Part shown: in pieces, positions 1-12,863 of the stretch
Layout: the number at the start of each line of letters is the position of its first letter
Position numbering within the stretch: the first letter of the stretch is position 1
From: Nageia nagi
Taxonomy: Eukaryota > Pinophyta
Length of the DNA: 64,000 bases
Assembly: GCA_050084985.1 (NCBI GenBank)
Contig: JBITNC010000001.1
Location: 107,260,001 to 107,324,000 of the forward strand
Reading direction: 5' to 3'
Position numbers and translations under genes: made by a program
The notes under the pieces: model-generated
The model's input: only the letters and a program-made list of their open reading frames with translations
What the model was told of the DNA's origin: nothing
Databases searched by the model: none

Positions 1-703
1 ATGTTTGGTACCTAAACACTAGCAAATTTGAAGTTAGCCAAATCAAAATAAAAATGGAAACATCTAAAGCACATTGGGAAGAAAGAAATAGATAACAAAT
101 GACTCATAATCCATCCCATGCATCCCCACTTTAGATCAAAACCATGAAAAAGTTGGATAGGCTTTTCTATCCAGATTTTTGTCTCAAAATTGAAAACATT
201 GCTTATTTTCAAAATCTATAAATAAAGCCTTCAACCATGAAGCAAAGGGATCCAATTTGAATGTAAGGTTACTCTATCAAAACACATCCAAGTTTTATTG
301 AGTTAAATTCATTATTATTTTATATTCTATACGCTTATTTATGTTCACTTTATGTTAGTTTTATGATATGAACATGTATGTTTGATGTATTTTCTATTTG
401 CATGTGTGCAAGGTCAATAGGTGTGGAGCAATTGAAATTATTAGAAAAAGTCTTGAAGAGATAAAGAGATTTAGATTTATTCCTGCAAGTTTCAAAACAT
501 AATCCTTGAAGCTTGTAAACACCGAAATTAGGCCTACAAAAGCCTTAACATTATTTTGTAAAAATCCCTTTTTCAAGGTAATGAATCAAAATGGATTCAT
601 CATTTGTAATCATTTTGAGGTCTATTCAAGAGAAATAAAGAAATTTTTTGGTTGTAACATGTCTTATCTTGTTTGCTAATAGGGTTACTTTTTGAGTACG
701 ATA
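1..703 (+). repeat. RLG-2 5' LTR (3' part only)
   Basis: Matches 23749-24367, including the TATA box at 216-224 (ctataaata), the block starting at aagccttcaaccatgaag, and the terminal stretch that ends gagtacgata (gagtatggca in the 3' copy). It holds about 100 bases (roughly 90-200) deleted from the 3' copy. The terminal CA has become TA. Confidence 0.9.
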
Positions 704-2422
704 TTCTAATGCTAGAATGAGGGCCCCTCATATGCAAACAACATCAATGATGAGGTGTAAGGTGTTTTTCTATATTTTTATGGTTTGTATCATGTGGTAG
801 TGAAATTGATCTTATATTTTTATTCTATATTTTTGTAGGTCCAAGTTGTAGAAACATCAACAATTGGATATCAAATGCCTATGATTGGAAGTAAATGCCA
901 ATGACTCTATCAAAACACTAGCAAATGTTAGCAAAAGGTTAAATTTTTTATTCTCATCAATTTTGAAAGCATATCTTAGGAATTAAAAATGATGATCATA
1001 AATGAACACCTTATTTTTGATCCTTATGCTTAGAATACATGTACAGGAGGGTATTGAATATCACAAATGATATTTTTTTAAAAGTTTATTTGGATAATTC
1101 TTTAAAGTTTATTTATTTCTTCTTTGTTTAGGAAGGGATCACATAAACAAATAAACAAACTCACTTAATATTTTTCTACTTCATCCACCTATGCTCTCCC
1201 TTTGTGCTGAAAAGTGATCAAAGGTTACCAGAATGGATGTAATAGAAAAAGGGTAAATGAACCTTTTATTTTTTCACTTTATCATATTAAATGGGTAAAT
1301 GAATCTACACTAATTTACTTCCACACTTAAAAGTAGTTAATCCTCACTAAATTTGGAATGAACATAAGGTGAATTTATTAAGTTCAAGGTAGATTAGGAT
1401 ACACTAAATTGGTTAATAAATTAGGTGGTTATTCCCTACACATTAATACTCTTACTTGTGTGCCTTACCAAATTGAGAGCTGATCAAAGGATTGTGACTC
1501 ATAACAAGGGAAAATAAACCTACATTAAAGGAAATTTACTCACATTAATGACTTCTTACTTGTCTACCTTACCACACTGAGAGATAATTGAAGGATTGTG
1601 ACTTGTAAGAAGAGGTAATAAATCACATATTAATGTTTCCTTTGGTTAATGAATCTCATCAAAAGGTAATGAATCCTATGGGTATATAGATAAACTTGCA
1701 CATTATTTAAAACATTATTTGATTCACATTAAAAGGATTTAATTAATGGACATGTATGATTGAGAGGATTAGAAATTGCACTCATTAGTACTTTATTATT
1801 ATTAAATACATAATCATGAAACCTTTTAAAATGAACATCAATGAGTTGGGGGTCATTACCAACCATTGATTTCTTATTTTCTTATGTTTCCACTGATAAA
1901 TACAATAAGCCCTAAAGCTAAAACCTATAGATGAATACCAAGTTCATAAGTTAAAAGTCATTAATTTCCATTGAATGAATATAAAAAAATAGGGCTATAC
2001 TTGGATTTCATCACCAAGATAGTTCTTGGTGGAATTCCTTGAGCCCCATTGCACTAAGGGGATCATTATAAGTACTAAATTGTTACTTAGCCCTAGACTG
2101 CTTATAAGATTACCATCCTACCTTGCTTAAACACTTGACTAGAAATTTTTTTTTAGGAAAATTAATAAGATTAAAGTATACAATTCTTATTGCTCATATT
2201 AAAAATATTAATTTAATATACCAAAAAATCTAGATAAGATAATCATACCAAAAAGGTGAGTATGCATTTAGCTTGTCTATGCATATAATTATTTTCTTAC
2301 AAACATAAATCCAAGAGATAAAAAATAGAATTGCTATGTTTAATGTTTGTTTTCTTTTACTTATTGTTTAGTAGAAAATAAAAATAAAATAAAAAATACA
2401 AACAAATAAAAACCCAAATAAA
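704..2422 (+). other. RLG-2 leader with decayed primer-binding site and repeated modules
   Basis: Non-coding 1.7 kb between LTR and gag. Just after the LTR, bases 707-725 (taatgctagaatgagggcc) match the better kept PBS candidate of RLG-8 (tggcactagaaggagggcc at 61731). Bases 868-936 carry a degenerate 20-base repeat (aatgccaatgactc type). From about 1190 to 1610 come repeated modules bounded by cttac/gtaag, also present in RLG-8. No open frame is recognisable. Confidence 0.7.
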
Positions 2423-5140
2423 ATGGTTAATACCCATTCTCAAATGGCCCATCAATGGAAAGAACACAACAATGAAAACTATCTAGAAGAATGAAGAAGT
2501 CATATGTCTAATAGGAACATATCAAGAAGAGAAAATCCTCAAGAAATAAATACAACTTATATAAATCCTATTAATGATGATTTTTATATAGTTAGATAAT
2601 GTTTAACAAAATTAAGAATCCCTCATTCTTCTCATGCTCATAGCCTTCCTCTGAATCTAGATTATCTAACAGAAGACACACAACTAGTTGATGATGTGGA
2701 AGAGATTTTATTAAGAAATATACCCCTTTGCTAACCCATTCAACTGATACTGTACTCCAAAGAGGCCCTTTTAGACCTAAGTATGATCATGTCATACAAT
2801 ATATTCCATATGGATGTTTAATTCAATCATATCTAAGAAGAGATGATTATACTCCTTCCACTATCTCTAGGAAAATGGTGGAATTTGATGATTGAATCTT
2901 CATACACATAGCTCACCCTATGCTAGAATCGAGAAATCATGCTAGATTTTATAATAATCCTTGTTATGTTTTAAAATTAAATACACTAACTCCTTTTTCA
3001 AGCCAAAGAACCCCTAGACAAGGACATGAAGTGAGAAAGAACCTTGATTTAACAATTTTTAAATTATAAGGAATATCTTCTTATGAACATAAAAAAGAGA
3101 ATTCACCTCAAAATAAGTACAACACCAACCATAACAACAAATGGTTTTGTATAATCTAGATTCATAACAACAAACTAAACCCATAGGGTTTATTCAACAA
3201 CCATAGTTACCAACACAACCTATGCTCTATGTACATCAAAAAAAGCTAGCAATAAGATGATCCAATAAGCAAAATATTTAAATTTAACCTAGAATAAATC
3301 AAATGATGGGAAAGGATAAAAAATAATAACCTAGAGAATGATCCTTGTCTCCCCAAGGTCATGGAGTATACAAATATCAATACTCTTTCTTGACTAAGAG
3401 AAAAGAAGTTTCACTTAAAAAATGACAAGATGAGATTCAAAGGTATCATTTACCTCCACTTAAAAATAAATGTCAATCACATTATTCTCCTACACCATTA
3501 CATCAACAACAAATGCAACAACAATTACCTTCATATAAACTTCCAACACCTTCACCACCATATGAGGGAGGTTAATATGATGTCTAAACACCTTTTGAGC
3601 AAAGATATGAATTATTCCCAAGGTATGAAGGAAAAGTGGATCATAGAAATGAAGAATATCCTATGTATCAAGACCAACTAGCAAAAAATATGATCTTCAT
3701 AAGAGATTTATGAAAATTGAAAAAGAGTTATATTTGCAAAATAAACAAAAGGTTTCATATGAAACTATTTGCAATAAACCAATTCATTCAAGTATTCCCA
3801 AAAAGGAACTTGCTTTCAAATTTGAAATTCTAAAAATTGAGCCATTAAAAGGAAAGGAAGATCCTAAGGAACATCTTAGGTGATTTAAGTACTCAAGTTA
3901 TATTATTACGAATGATGATGCATTAATGTTGCATATGTTTTCCATGAAACTTGTTGGATAAGCAATGGATTGGTATAATATCTTAACAAAATATAATATT
4001 CATTTATATGCATAGTTGGAAAATATGTTCTTAGAACATTTTAGAATAAATATAAAAGATAAAACGTCTATTATTGATCTTACGAGACTAAAACAATTTC
4101 AATATGAATTGATTACTGATTTCATCTCAAGATGGATAGTAATTTTGAAAAGTATGCCTTACACTTTACCTCAAGAAGAATTGGTAAAAATGTTTAGTCA
4201 AAGTTGTTTAAGGCCTATCGCTAGTACCTTATTAATCCGAAAAAACAAGACCTTTGAAGAAGCTATATCCCAAGTTGTTACAATCGAAAAGGTTAAAATC
4301 CAAGATGGTGAGATAAAAGGTAAGAAAAAGGAACCTTATGTTAAAAATAAAAATCCAATGGAATAAATAAGGAAACCATCATCAAACAACAAAGTTTATA
4401 TCACCAAAGAAGTAGAACCAAATCCTCCATAAATTGAAGAAAAAGACTTTGGACCACCAAGAAAGTCTACACCTTTATCAAAATCTCTTTACGATATTTT
4501 GAAGAAACTTTGTGATTATCAACTGATTACATTACCATAGATAATACTTGAATGTTCTGATGCTAAAAATAGTATATGGAATAAATTGAATGAATATTGT
4601 TATTTTAATCATCAAAAGGGTCATGATATGAATAAGTGTAAGACTTTACAACATAAAATACAAAACTTGATTGATCAAGGAAAGTTGGAAGTCAATAATC
4701 TCCTAGCTATTCCTAATCAAAATTTAGAAATTTATCAAAATCCTCTTTTGTAACATTATAATAACAATGTTTCATTGGATCCCCATGAGAATTAAGTAAT
4801 GCATAATTGGATTCATAATAATTAAACAATTATAGGATGGTAAATATTACCATAAGAGCTCAAAGGGTACAAGGAAGGTAAAATAATATTCCATACAATC
4901 AACCAGAGGAGGTTGTTATGCAACTTAATATACCTAGACCTCAACCACTTAAAGTTTTAGTGAAAGGAGCCTTACATCAATAATTGAATAATTCATAAGT
5001 GAAAATGTCTTTGTTCAAATTACTACAACAATCTAATAATCATAGAGATGCAATGAGCCAATTATTACAAATAATCGAATTGGACATAAATGATCTTGAA
5101 AGCTTCGTGTCTTTTATGGGAAATAGTAAAATAAGTTAGA
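2423..5140 (+). pseudogene. RLG-2 gag, decayed
   Basis: Gag would form the particle shell and bind element RNA. The ATG at 2423 is chosen because the sister element RLG-8 starts gag the same way (M-V-x-T...). The retrotransposon gag core lies at about 3797-4320 (KEDPKEHLR then a stop, FKYSSYIITNDD, later FLEHFRINIKDKTS). It is clearly related to the gag at 26158-26690. A zinc-knuckle-like motif runs 4597-4638 (C-Y-F-N-H...K-G-H...K-C), followed by an isoleucine-rich helix ending in DQGKLEV. Many stops and frameshifts break it. The longest open piece is 4016-4366. The retrotransposon assignment is secure; domain edges are approximate. Confidence 0.85.
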
Positions 5141-5187
5141 AACCTACTATTATTTTCTACAATCATTAAATTAAATAATTGAATTAA

Positions 5188-5712
5188 ATGTGTGGTCAAG
5201 ATCCTCCCTTGCATATTATAGCTATAATGGTTGGAAAAGCTTTTAAAAGAATATTAATTGATGAAGGTTCAATAATAAATATTATTTCAACAACTGCTTA
5301 TAAGAATTTAAATCTTCCATTCTTGCATATTTATGCATCAACCATGCAACTAAAAGTATTCAATGATGCTTTATGTTTAACAATGGGATCTATATTATTT
5401 CATATCACTGTAGGGTCTAAAATAGTGCAAACAATATTACAAGTAAATGAAGGAGACATAACTCAATATAACATCTTTTTAGGGAGACCTTGGATTAGAT
5501 ATATGTAGTTTTTCCCATCAATGTATCATAATTGTTTAAAGTATATTCACAAGGGTATAGTGCATTGTGTACCTGGAGATGAAAATCCTTATTCATATTG
5601 CAATAGTGCACATTTATCAAAAGAAGTAGCTTTAATATCTATTCATTATTCTACAATACCCATATTACTAGAAAAACCATTGATTATAGGAATTGATAAG
5701 AATAATCATTAA
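5188..5712 (+). pseudogene. RLG-2 aspartic protease remnant
   Basis: Cleaves the Gag-Pol polyprotein in retroelements. The pepsin-like flap and active-site region reads ILIDEGSIINI about 30 residues in, where the family has D-[STG]-G. The closing motif YNIFLGRPWI ends at about 5500. After one stop the frame continues with HKGIVHCVPGDENPYSYCN, a segment that normally follows protease in this lineage and is matched by KIHYIPMDPNPFTHCN at about 28040 in RLG-1. The open frame runs 5188-5508, then 5521-5712. Confidence 0.85.
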
Positions 5713-6813
5713 ATTCTTTGAAATAAGAACATGTTATTAATCAAGAATTATCCAACACTCAAAATATCAACAATGATTCATCACTAAGAATATAACCAAC
5801 ACCTTAAGAAAGACGTACATGGGATTAAAGAGCATGAAAGTTAGATGAGTTAAGTAAAGCTAATTCATAAAAAATATCTTCTCCTTTTGATACATCAATA
5901 AAAGGTGATGATTATCAAGAAAAGGTTAAGTAATCAAACATTTATCCCATGATCATAAAAATGGATAGATTATGGTATAGGGGAATTTGGGATTGATGAT
6001 GCTATTTTTAACATTCCTTTTGCTCAAGAAGTAGGAAGACCAAGGGGATCTCTTAGTGTAGTGTTAAAATTGATGCCATTAGGCAAATTCCCTAATCAAT
6101 CACTCTTTGTTTATAAAGGTCCTATAGAACCACCTATCCTTCCTCTATCCCAACCTCATGAGGGTATTTTTTGTAACTCATTAGAATATTTATCACCCTA
6201 CATGAGGTCATTTATGGAAAGATATTTTGATAGATGTTAATGGAAAGGAAAATGTTTAGGATGATATGAACAAGGATATAGATATACAATTGATATTTAT
6301 TACCAATTACTTATTGATAAAATAATATTGGGATATAGAAGTAAGAATCGAAAGGAATCTAGTTGCAAAATAGTTGAGCTAGAACTGAAAACATTGAAAT
6401 TTGAAAGGTCATCTGAAAAATCTAAAAGGTTAATAAGTCAATATAATATGGAATATGAATTATTATTTTTTGAAAGATTATTTATTGATGATGTATTAAT
6501 TAATATGGTAGAAATTATAAAAATATCTGATGAAGTTTTAGAAAAAGTATGTTTTGATTGGTTTGCAAGTGATGAGTACAAATCATTAAGTCCAATAAGC
6601 TTAAGTAGTTCTTCATCATACTTCTTGGTATATGAAGATACTATAGACTTCATATTAATTTTCAAAAAACCTAAAATAAGATATTTCAAAGATATATATA
6701 CTATATTACAAACCTTATACTTCACCATAAGCAACACCTTAGAAGACCAACATTTAGGTGAAGAGGAAGAATACAACATAAATGATAAAAATCAGATTCC
6801 AATACCAAATTAA
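5713..6813 (+). pseudogene. RLG-2 protease-RT linker with G-patch-like motif
   Basis: In-frame remnants include PFAQEVGRPRGSLSVVLKLM (about 6020) and a tryptophan/glycine-rich motif at 6236-6277 reading W-K-G-K-C-L-G-stop-Y-E-Q-G. This resembles the G-patch-like segment of Tat-type elements and the cleaner W-Q-G-Y-G-L-G-K-Y-D-Q-G in RLG-1. The open frame 6328-6813 is serine- and acid-rich and is the spacer before RT. I assign no separate enzymatic function to it. Confidence 0.7.
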
Positions 6814-8030
6814 TTGGAAGAAGGGTATCACATGTTAATTGAAGAAACCATAGATGTTGATTTAAGTGATGACCTTAATAATCCTAAGATTGTTCAACTA
6901 GGAAAGTCACTAACTAAAAATGAGAGACAAGAATTTGTGTTTATACTTAAAGAAAATAAAAAATTATTTACATGGTCATATGTTGATAGGCCTAGACTCA
7001 ATCTTAACTTGGTAGTACATGACTTGGGTATTAAAGAAGATGCTAAACCTATCAAACAAAAATTATGAAAAATGCATCCAATAATAGCATTGATGGTGAA
7101 ATAAGAGTTACAAAAACTTTTAGAAGCCAAGTTCATTCATCCCATTGATTATTTTGACTAGATTTCCAACATGGTACTAATCAAAATATATAAATGAAAG
7201 ATTCACATATGCACAAAATTTAGAGACTTAAAATAAAACTTACCCTAAGGACAACTTCCCACTACCAAACATAAATAGTTTGGTTGACTCTACTGTTGGA
7301 CATGAAATGTTATCTCTTATGGATGGATTTTCAGGGTATAACCAGATAAAAGTAGCATCAAAAGATCAATATAAGATAATGTTCACAATATATTGGGTAA
7401 TATTTTACTATAAAGTAATGCCTTTTGGTTTAAAAAATGTAGGACCCACTTATCAAAGGGAAATGATATACATTTTCTATGATTACGTGCATGATATTAT
7501 CGAAGATATGTAGATGGTATATTACCTAAATCTAAAACTTGAGAGGACCATCCAAAGTTACTCATCAAAATATTCAATAGATAGAGCATAGTATTCAATT
7601 AAATCCCAAGAAATTTGTTTTTGGGTGCCTTTGGGAAAAATTGTTGGGTTTCATTATCTCTAGGAGAGGAATTGAACTAAATCCTAATAAAATAAAATAA
7701 ATAATAAATATGCATCCCCTCTCAATTATAAAATAATTATAAAGTTTACAAGGTAAGTTGCAAGCTATAAGATATTTTATTTCTTAGTTATCAGATAAGT
7801 GTAAACCATTTAATAAAATTAAAAAAAAGGGGATTACATTCCACTAGGAAAACAAACAATATGAAGCATTTGATGAAATAAAATACTAATTTTTATCACC
7901 TCTACTTTTAGTTCCACCTATGGAAGGGGATCCATTCTTGTTATATACATACTATACAAAAATGGCATTGGGAACTATGCTTTCTCAAAAGAATGAAAAC
8001 AATAACTAATAAGCTTTATATTACCTTAGT
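6814..8030 (+). pseudogene. RLG-2 reverse transcriptase and RNase H, decayed
   Basis: The first frame (6814-7068) is the RT N-terminal lead-in (FTWSYVDRPRLN, DAKPIKQKL). RT continues at 7280-7513 with EMLSLMDGFSGYNQIKVA and VMPFGLKNVGPTYQ, the fingers/palm signature of Ty3/gypsy RT. The catalytic Y-x-D-D box at about 7506-7518 is damaged: one base is missing and the last Asp codon is GGT, so the enzyme is dead. RNase H remnants follow (PPMEGDPFLLYTYYTKMALG, then LSQKNEN) and stop abruptly near 8030. The rest of RNase H is missing, so an internal deletion joins it to integrase. Confidence 0.88.
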
Positions 8031-9180
8031 CAAACCCTGGTTGGCTATGAAATCAAATATATATACTTGTAGAGGTTTTGATGGGATATTGATTAGATTA
8101 TTAGAATGGGTGGATTCACAAATTACAATTTCATGCATACATGATGGAATAAGTAGAGGACATTTTAGTGACCTTAAAATAATGAAGAAACTAATGCATA
8201 TGAGATATTATTGACCCACCATGGAGCATGACTCTATGGAATATGTTAAATTCCAATAACATTCAAATTTATTTAATCAACCATCGAAGGCATTATAATC
8301 CATGCAATCATTATGGCCATTTTTAGGATGGGCATTGAATTTGATAGACCAAATATCTCCTATTTCTTTAGGAGGTCATAAATTTCTAATAACAACCACA
8401 TAATACTTTAAGAAATGGGTTGAAGCTATTCCTACGATCTCAAAAAAAGGATCAAAGATAGCAATATTCATAAAACATCATATCATTTATCAGTTTGGAA
8501 TTCCTACTCAAATTATTACCGCTAATGAAAAAAATTCAAAATAAAGAAGTATTAGCCTTATGTAAAGGATATCATATTTGAATTAGTTTTTCAATGCCAT
8601 ATTATGCCCAAGGAAATGGAAAAGCTGAGGCTACGAATAAAACCATTCATACTCAAAATAATTGATAATTATCATAGAGATTGACATGCAAGAATTCCAC
8701 ATGATTTATGGGCTTATCACACTAGCATTTGAACTCCTACTAGGGCAACTCCATTATTTTAATTTTGGGGTGGAAGTAGTGTTACCTTTTGAAATAGAAA
8801 TCCCATCTTTATGAATTGCTCTACAAGATTATATCACAGATGAAGCAGCTCATCAAATGAGATTAGATCAATTATTACTTCTAGATGAGAGAAGAGTTAA
8901 CATGTTAGAACACATGCATACCTATAAAAGTTGCATTAAATGAGCTTTCTATAAAAAATTTAAAATTCATGAATTTAATATAGGATGCCTAGTATTAAAA
9001 GAAAACCAACAAACCTCATGAATCATGAGGTAACTTCGAGACAAATTTTCTCCTAATTGGTTAGGACCTTACATGGTTAAAAGAAAATTTAGATCATGAG
9101 CATATCATTTAGTTGACTTAAAAGGTAATTAGGAGTGTGAACCAATAAATTTAATGCATCTTAATCCTTTTTATAGATAG
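8031..9180 (+). pseudogene. RLG-2 integrase, decayed
   Basis: Integrase inserts cDNA into the genome. Visible pieces in order: RGFDGILIRLLEWVDSQITI (about 8073), RYY.PTMEHDSMEYVK with the zinc-binding region damaged, the catalytic-core piece GHKFLITTT then YFKKWVEAIP (about 8370-8440), FGIPTQIITANE (second catalytic Asp region; the usual D-N-G reads A-N-E), and YAQGNGKAEATNKTIH (third acidic residue, Glu kept). The C-terminal part LRIALQDYITDEAAHQMRLD and LVLKENQQTS runs to about 9180. Several frameshifts. Confidence 0.85.
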
Positions 9181-9780
9181 AATTACTTTTATTATATATA
9201 TATATATTTAGATAAAAAGAAAAAAAATACTACAATTAACTGATAAAGATGAATGGAATTAATAGATGAAAATTAAGATAAGCAAGAGTGTTCAGGTGCC
9301 ACTAGAAAGGAAAGGAATAAGGCAAGGACCCTAGAATGATAAGTCTAGATATTTGGGAGATAGAGCCATATCCATAGTCACTTAGTTCACTTTCATAGAA
9401 GCTTAAAATGTTCTTCGATTACCAATTGACATACAAAGGGATCTAGCCTTGCATCATGATCTAGGTGCATTTGATGGTTGGAAACTTTATGTTAAATGAG
9501 AGAATTTTGAAAATTTACTTAGATAGGGTCATGAATTTCTAAGGATTTTATCATTAGTATAGGCAAGTATATAAAAATAAATTTACTATGCTTATATTAG
9601 CCTACTGTAGCACCTAAACTTATTCTTGATTGTACTTTTAATGATTGGGTTCTAGATGTTGCATCCTAAGATCCATAAAGTTGAAATCCAATTATGACTT
9701 GGATGAATTAGCTTGTGGGGATATGTGTCATTAGAAGTTAATATATGATTTTTCTCCTTTGTTTGTACCTAGATCTAGTA
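9181..9780 (+). other. RLG-2 tail segment left of RLX-3
   Basis: Non-coding or unrecognisable DNA downstream of integrase, starting with a short TA run (9196-9209). About 9628-9687 (gattgtacttttaatgattggg onward) is nearly repeated at 12986-13044 on the far side of RLX-3. No recognisable frame. Confidence 0.6.
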
Positions 9781-10341
9781 ATAAATTATTACTAAATCTT
9801 GAAAGTAAAAAATAAATTAAGGTTAGAAATTATACCATCAAGAGTGAGCAAGCACAAAATGGAGAGAGACAAGAATTTATTAAGAGGAAAAATAAATAAA
9901 AAACCCTCTACATTGCAAGAATGGCAAAAATCCAAAGAAGAAAGAGAGCTAGCTCATTACAAAGATTTAGGGCAATTCCTAGATGAAGAAGAGAGGAGAA
10001 GGCACCTCAATAAATAGAGGTGAAGAGAGGGAGTTACTAAGTAACTCCCATAAACTATACTTGCCACCTTGCAATACAAGAGGTGAGAGTTACAAAGTAA
10101 CACCCATTCTAGAAGAAGGAGTTACAAATTTATGTAACTCCCATTCTAGAATCATCTCAATAGAGGAAAATAAAATTATTCTCACATATTTGTTAGAAAA
10201 TTCCATAAAAGGACAAAATAGGTGTATGGATTCATTTGGAATACTCTTTACAAAAAAAAATTGAGGATAAATAATTATTCTCTAACCTGATGTGAGAATA
10301 ATCTCAATAAACTAACCAAGTAATGGTTACAATTTCTAACA
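9781..10341 (-). repeat. RLX-3 3' LTR (minus-strand orientation)
   Basis: About 90% alike to 12296-12863 by eye. Contains three successive palindromes: 10029-10049 (gggagttac around one central base), about 10083-10105, and 10118-10142. The minus-strand 3' end is cut short at 9781 relative to the other copy, which continues to TGTTAGAAATT. Confidence 0.85.
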
Positions 10342-12270
10342 TACCCCTTTAAATTTTACTTGGGAGAAGAATACAAAGATACAAAGATCCAAGAAAGGAT
10401 TACAATTCCAACATCCCCTTTTAAGATATACATGGGGTATTAAAATAAATACAAATAATATGGCATTAGCCATCATAAAACATGTCACCACATGAACAAG
10501 AAAACAAGCTCCACCACAAATCTGCATAAGACTAGTCTCTTAAGGCATCTTTAGCCATGTAGATGAAAGGTCACAAGAAAGAGCTTCAAGCCTAGACTCC
10601 TAAGGCATATTTGGCCATGGGGATGGTCGATCATAAAAAGGAGCTCCAAATTTCACAAGGAAAATATGGCCATGTGAACAAAAAAGGTGAGTTTCAAAAA
10701 ACTTACAAAAGGTACACATATTAGTAAAAAAGCACATAGGCCAAAAAATCATAAAGATTGACCCAATAGTAAGCACATATTAATATTTTAAGGGATGTGG
10801 AAATAAATTTTCCATAAAATTATGATGTTAAAATGGCATTAAAATAATAATACGTTGCCTTTAAGGTCAACAATAACATGCCAAAAAAGGAACCATAAAT
10901 TGATTGAAGTTGTACTATTAACCATTCCACAATAATTATGGAAAATGAATTCAGAGGTGTATGAATAGTCATTATGGCCAATTAGACCATTCATACACTA
11001 TTGAGCACGGATCCAAAAATAAGTGTTACTATGTTGCCTAGGAAATAGAACACTTAAATTAAAAATTATTATCATGGCACAATAATTTAATTTTAAAACT
11101 CATCAAATAAATGGAATATGATAAAATATTCCCTTTTAAAAAAATATTAATTATCATTTAATCATAAAATTAGGATCATAAAAATACTTTGTTTAAAATA
11201 TTAACAATGATCTTAAAAAATTAAATATAACAATAATATCATAAAAAAGGTGTATTGTTTTAATTAATTAAAGGTAAAACAAAATTTTTATTATTAAAAT
11301 AAATAACCATTTAAAGAAATAACAATTGAAAAACTTTAAAAAAAAATTATGAACAACAAATTTAGCATCCACACACACTAAAACAAAATAAGAAGAAAAC
11401 ATAATGCAAAGAAATAGACCCTATGAAGTGGTGGTGATGGAAGGAGGGAGCAGGGGATGAGGGAGGGCTTGAACACCCAAAGAACTAGCTCACAATAAGG
11501 AAGGCCTAAATAAGCCATCAAGGAGACAAATAAATGCAAGTGCAAGCATGTGTAAGGGAATAAAATTATGCAAGAAGACAAGTAGCAATGTCACATCAAA
11601 AGTGAGCACGCAAGGGGAGCAAAAGAGGGTTTGGTTATCCACCTAAGAGAACATCAAGGGTGGGGTTAGACATGTAGTGAAGGGTGCAAAAGGGGCCAAG
11701 ATAAGGAGACCCAAATGTAAAGAATACTAGAGGGTTTTTGATTTGAAAATAAAAAAATATAGGAACAAGTATGAGATCCAAGAGGGACAATGTGCAGGAC
11801 TGATGGCTTAGAGTGAATGCATGGGGAAGGATGAATGATTGTTTGAGAGTGATCAAATGGGTGGTGGGATTTGTAGGGAAAATCAACCCTAGAAAAAAAA
11901 ACTTTGTTAATATTTTTTTAATTACTTTTATTTTCTACAAAACAAATATAAACCCTTTTAAAAATATTATTAATAAAAATAAAATAGGCTTTTAAAAAAA
12001 ATTTGCACATAAAGATTGTGAGATAATTAAAAAAACTTCTAACATAAGAAAGAAACCTATAAAAAAAAGTTATTTCCTGCAAAAAATTTGAGCCCAAAAA
12101 TAATTGCTTGAAAAATTAATGAACCATAACAAAACCATCAAAACAAAGTTAGGGATAATGTAAAAAATTTCTCCAAAAGTCATAAAGCTCCTCAAATAAA
12201 AATGGTTAAAAAACTTGCAAGAAAATTACTCAAAAATAATATTAGCAATAATTTCATGGATATGGTACCA
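10342..12270 (-). other. RLX-3 internal region, non-coding
   Basis: No protein motif was recognised on either strand. The longest minus-strand open frames (11378-11581, 11635-11886) are hydrophobic and not family-like. At 10398-10425 a second junction resembling polypurine tract plus LTR start occurs on the minus strand (AAAAGGGGA then TGTTGGAATTGTAATCC), echoing the real one at 10325-10350. Repeated short blocks (ctagtctcttaaggcatctttagcc type) occur at about 10530-10620. Confidence 0.6.
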
Positions 12271-12863
12271 TGTTAGAAATTTTAGGAGAATTGAAATAAA
12301 TTATTACTAAATCTTGAAAGTTAAAAATAAAGCAAGGTTATAAATTATACCATTAAGAGTGAGCAACCACAAAATGGAGAGAGATAAAAATTTGTTAAGG
12401 GGGAAAAATAAAGAAAACCCCCATACATTGCAAGAATGAAAAAAAGATAAAGAAGAAATATAGATAGCTCATTACAAAGATTTAGGACAATTCCTATATG
12501 AAGAAGAGAGGAGAAGGCATCTTAATAAATAGAGGTAAAGAGAGGGAGTTACTAAGTAACTCCCATAAACTCCCATAAACTAAACTTACCACCTTGCAAT
12601 ATAATAGGTGGGAGTTACAGAGTAACATATATTATTAAAGGAGTTACAAATTAATGTAACTCCCATTCTAGAATCATCTCAATAGAAAAAAATAAAATTA
12701 TTCTCACATATTTATGAGAAAAGTCCATAAAAGGACAAAATAGGTGTATGGATTCCTTTAGAATATTCCTTACACCAAAAAATTGAGGATAAATAATTAT
12801 CTTCTAATGTAAATTCAGTATAATCTCACTAAACTAACTAAGTAAAGGTTACAATTTCTAATA
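12271..12863 (-). repeat. RLX-3 5' LTR (minus-strand orientation)
   Basis: Full-length 593-base copy running from TGTTAGAAATT at 12271 to AATTTCTAATA at 12863 on the plus strand (terminal CA became TA). It carries the same three palindromes: 12544-12564, about 12609-12625 and 12640-12664. The block cccataaact is duplicated at about 12562-12580. Confidence 0.85.

Larger units (their letters stand above)
9781..12863 (-). mobile_element. RLX-3: non-coding minus-strand LTR element (LARD/TRIM-like)
   Basis: Two direct repeats of about 560-590 bases enclose 1.93 kb without recognisable coding. Orientation is minus. Reading the minus strand, a polypurine tract (AAAGGGG, complement of 10344-10350) sits just before the LTR start TGTTAGAAATT at 10341, and a PBS-like TGGTACCATATCC follows the other LTR at 12270-12258. 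Perfect terminal inverted bases TGTTAGAAATT/AATTTCTAACA mark the LTR family. No gag or pol, so it must have been mobilised in trans. The left outer edge is truncated by about 25 bases, so no target duplication is visible. Confidence 0.82.

Noticed and set aside
11378-11886. Two minus-strand hydrophobic open frames in RLX-3
   Set aside because: Orientation fits the element but no motif or second-copy conservation supports coding.
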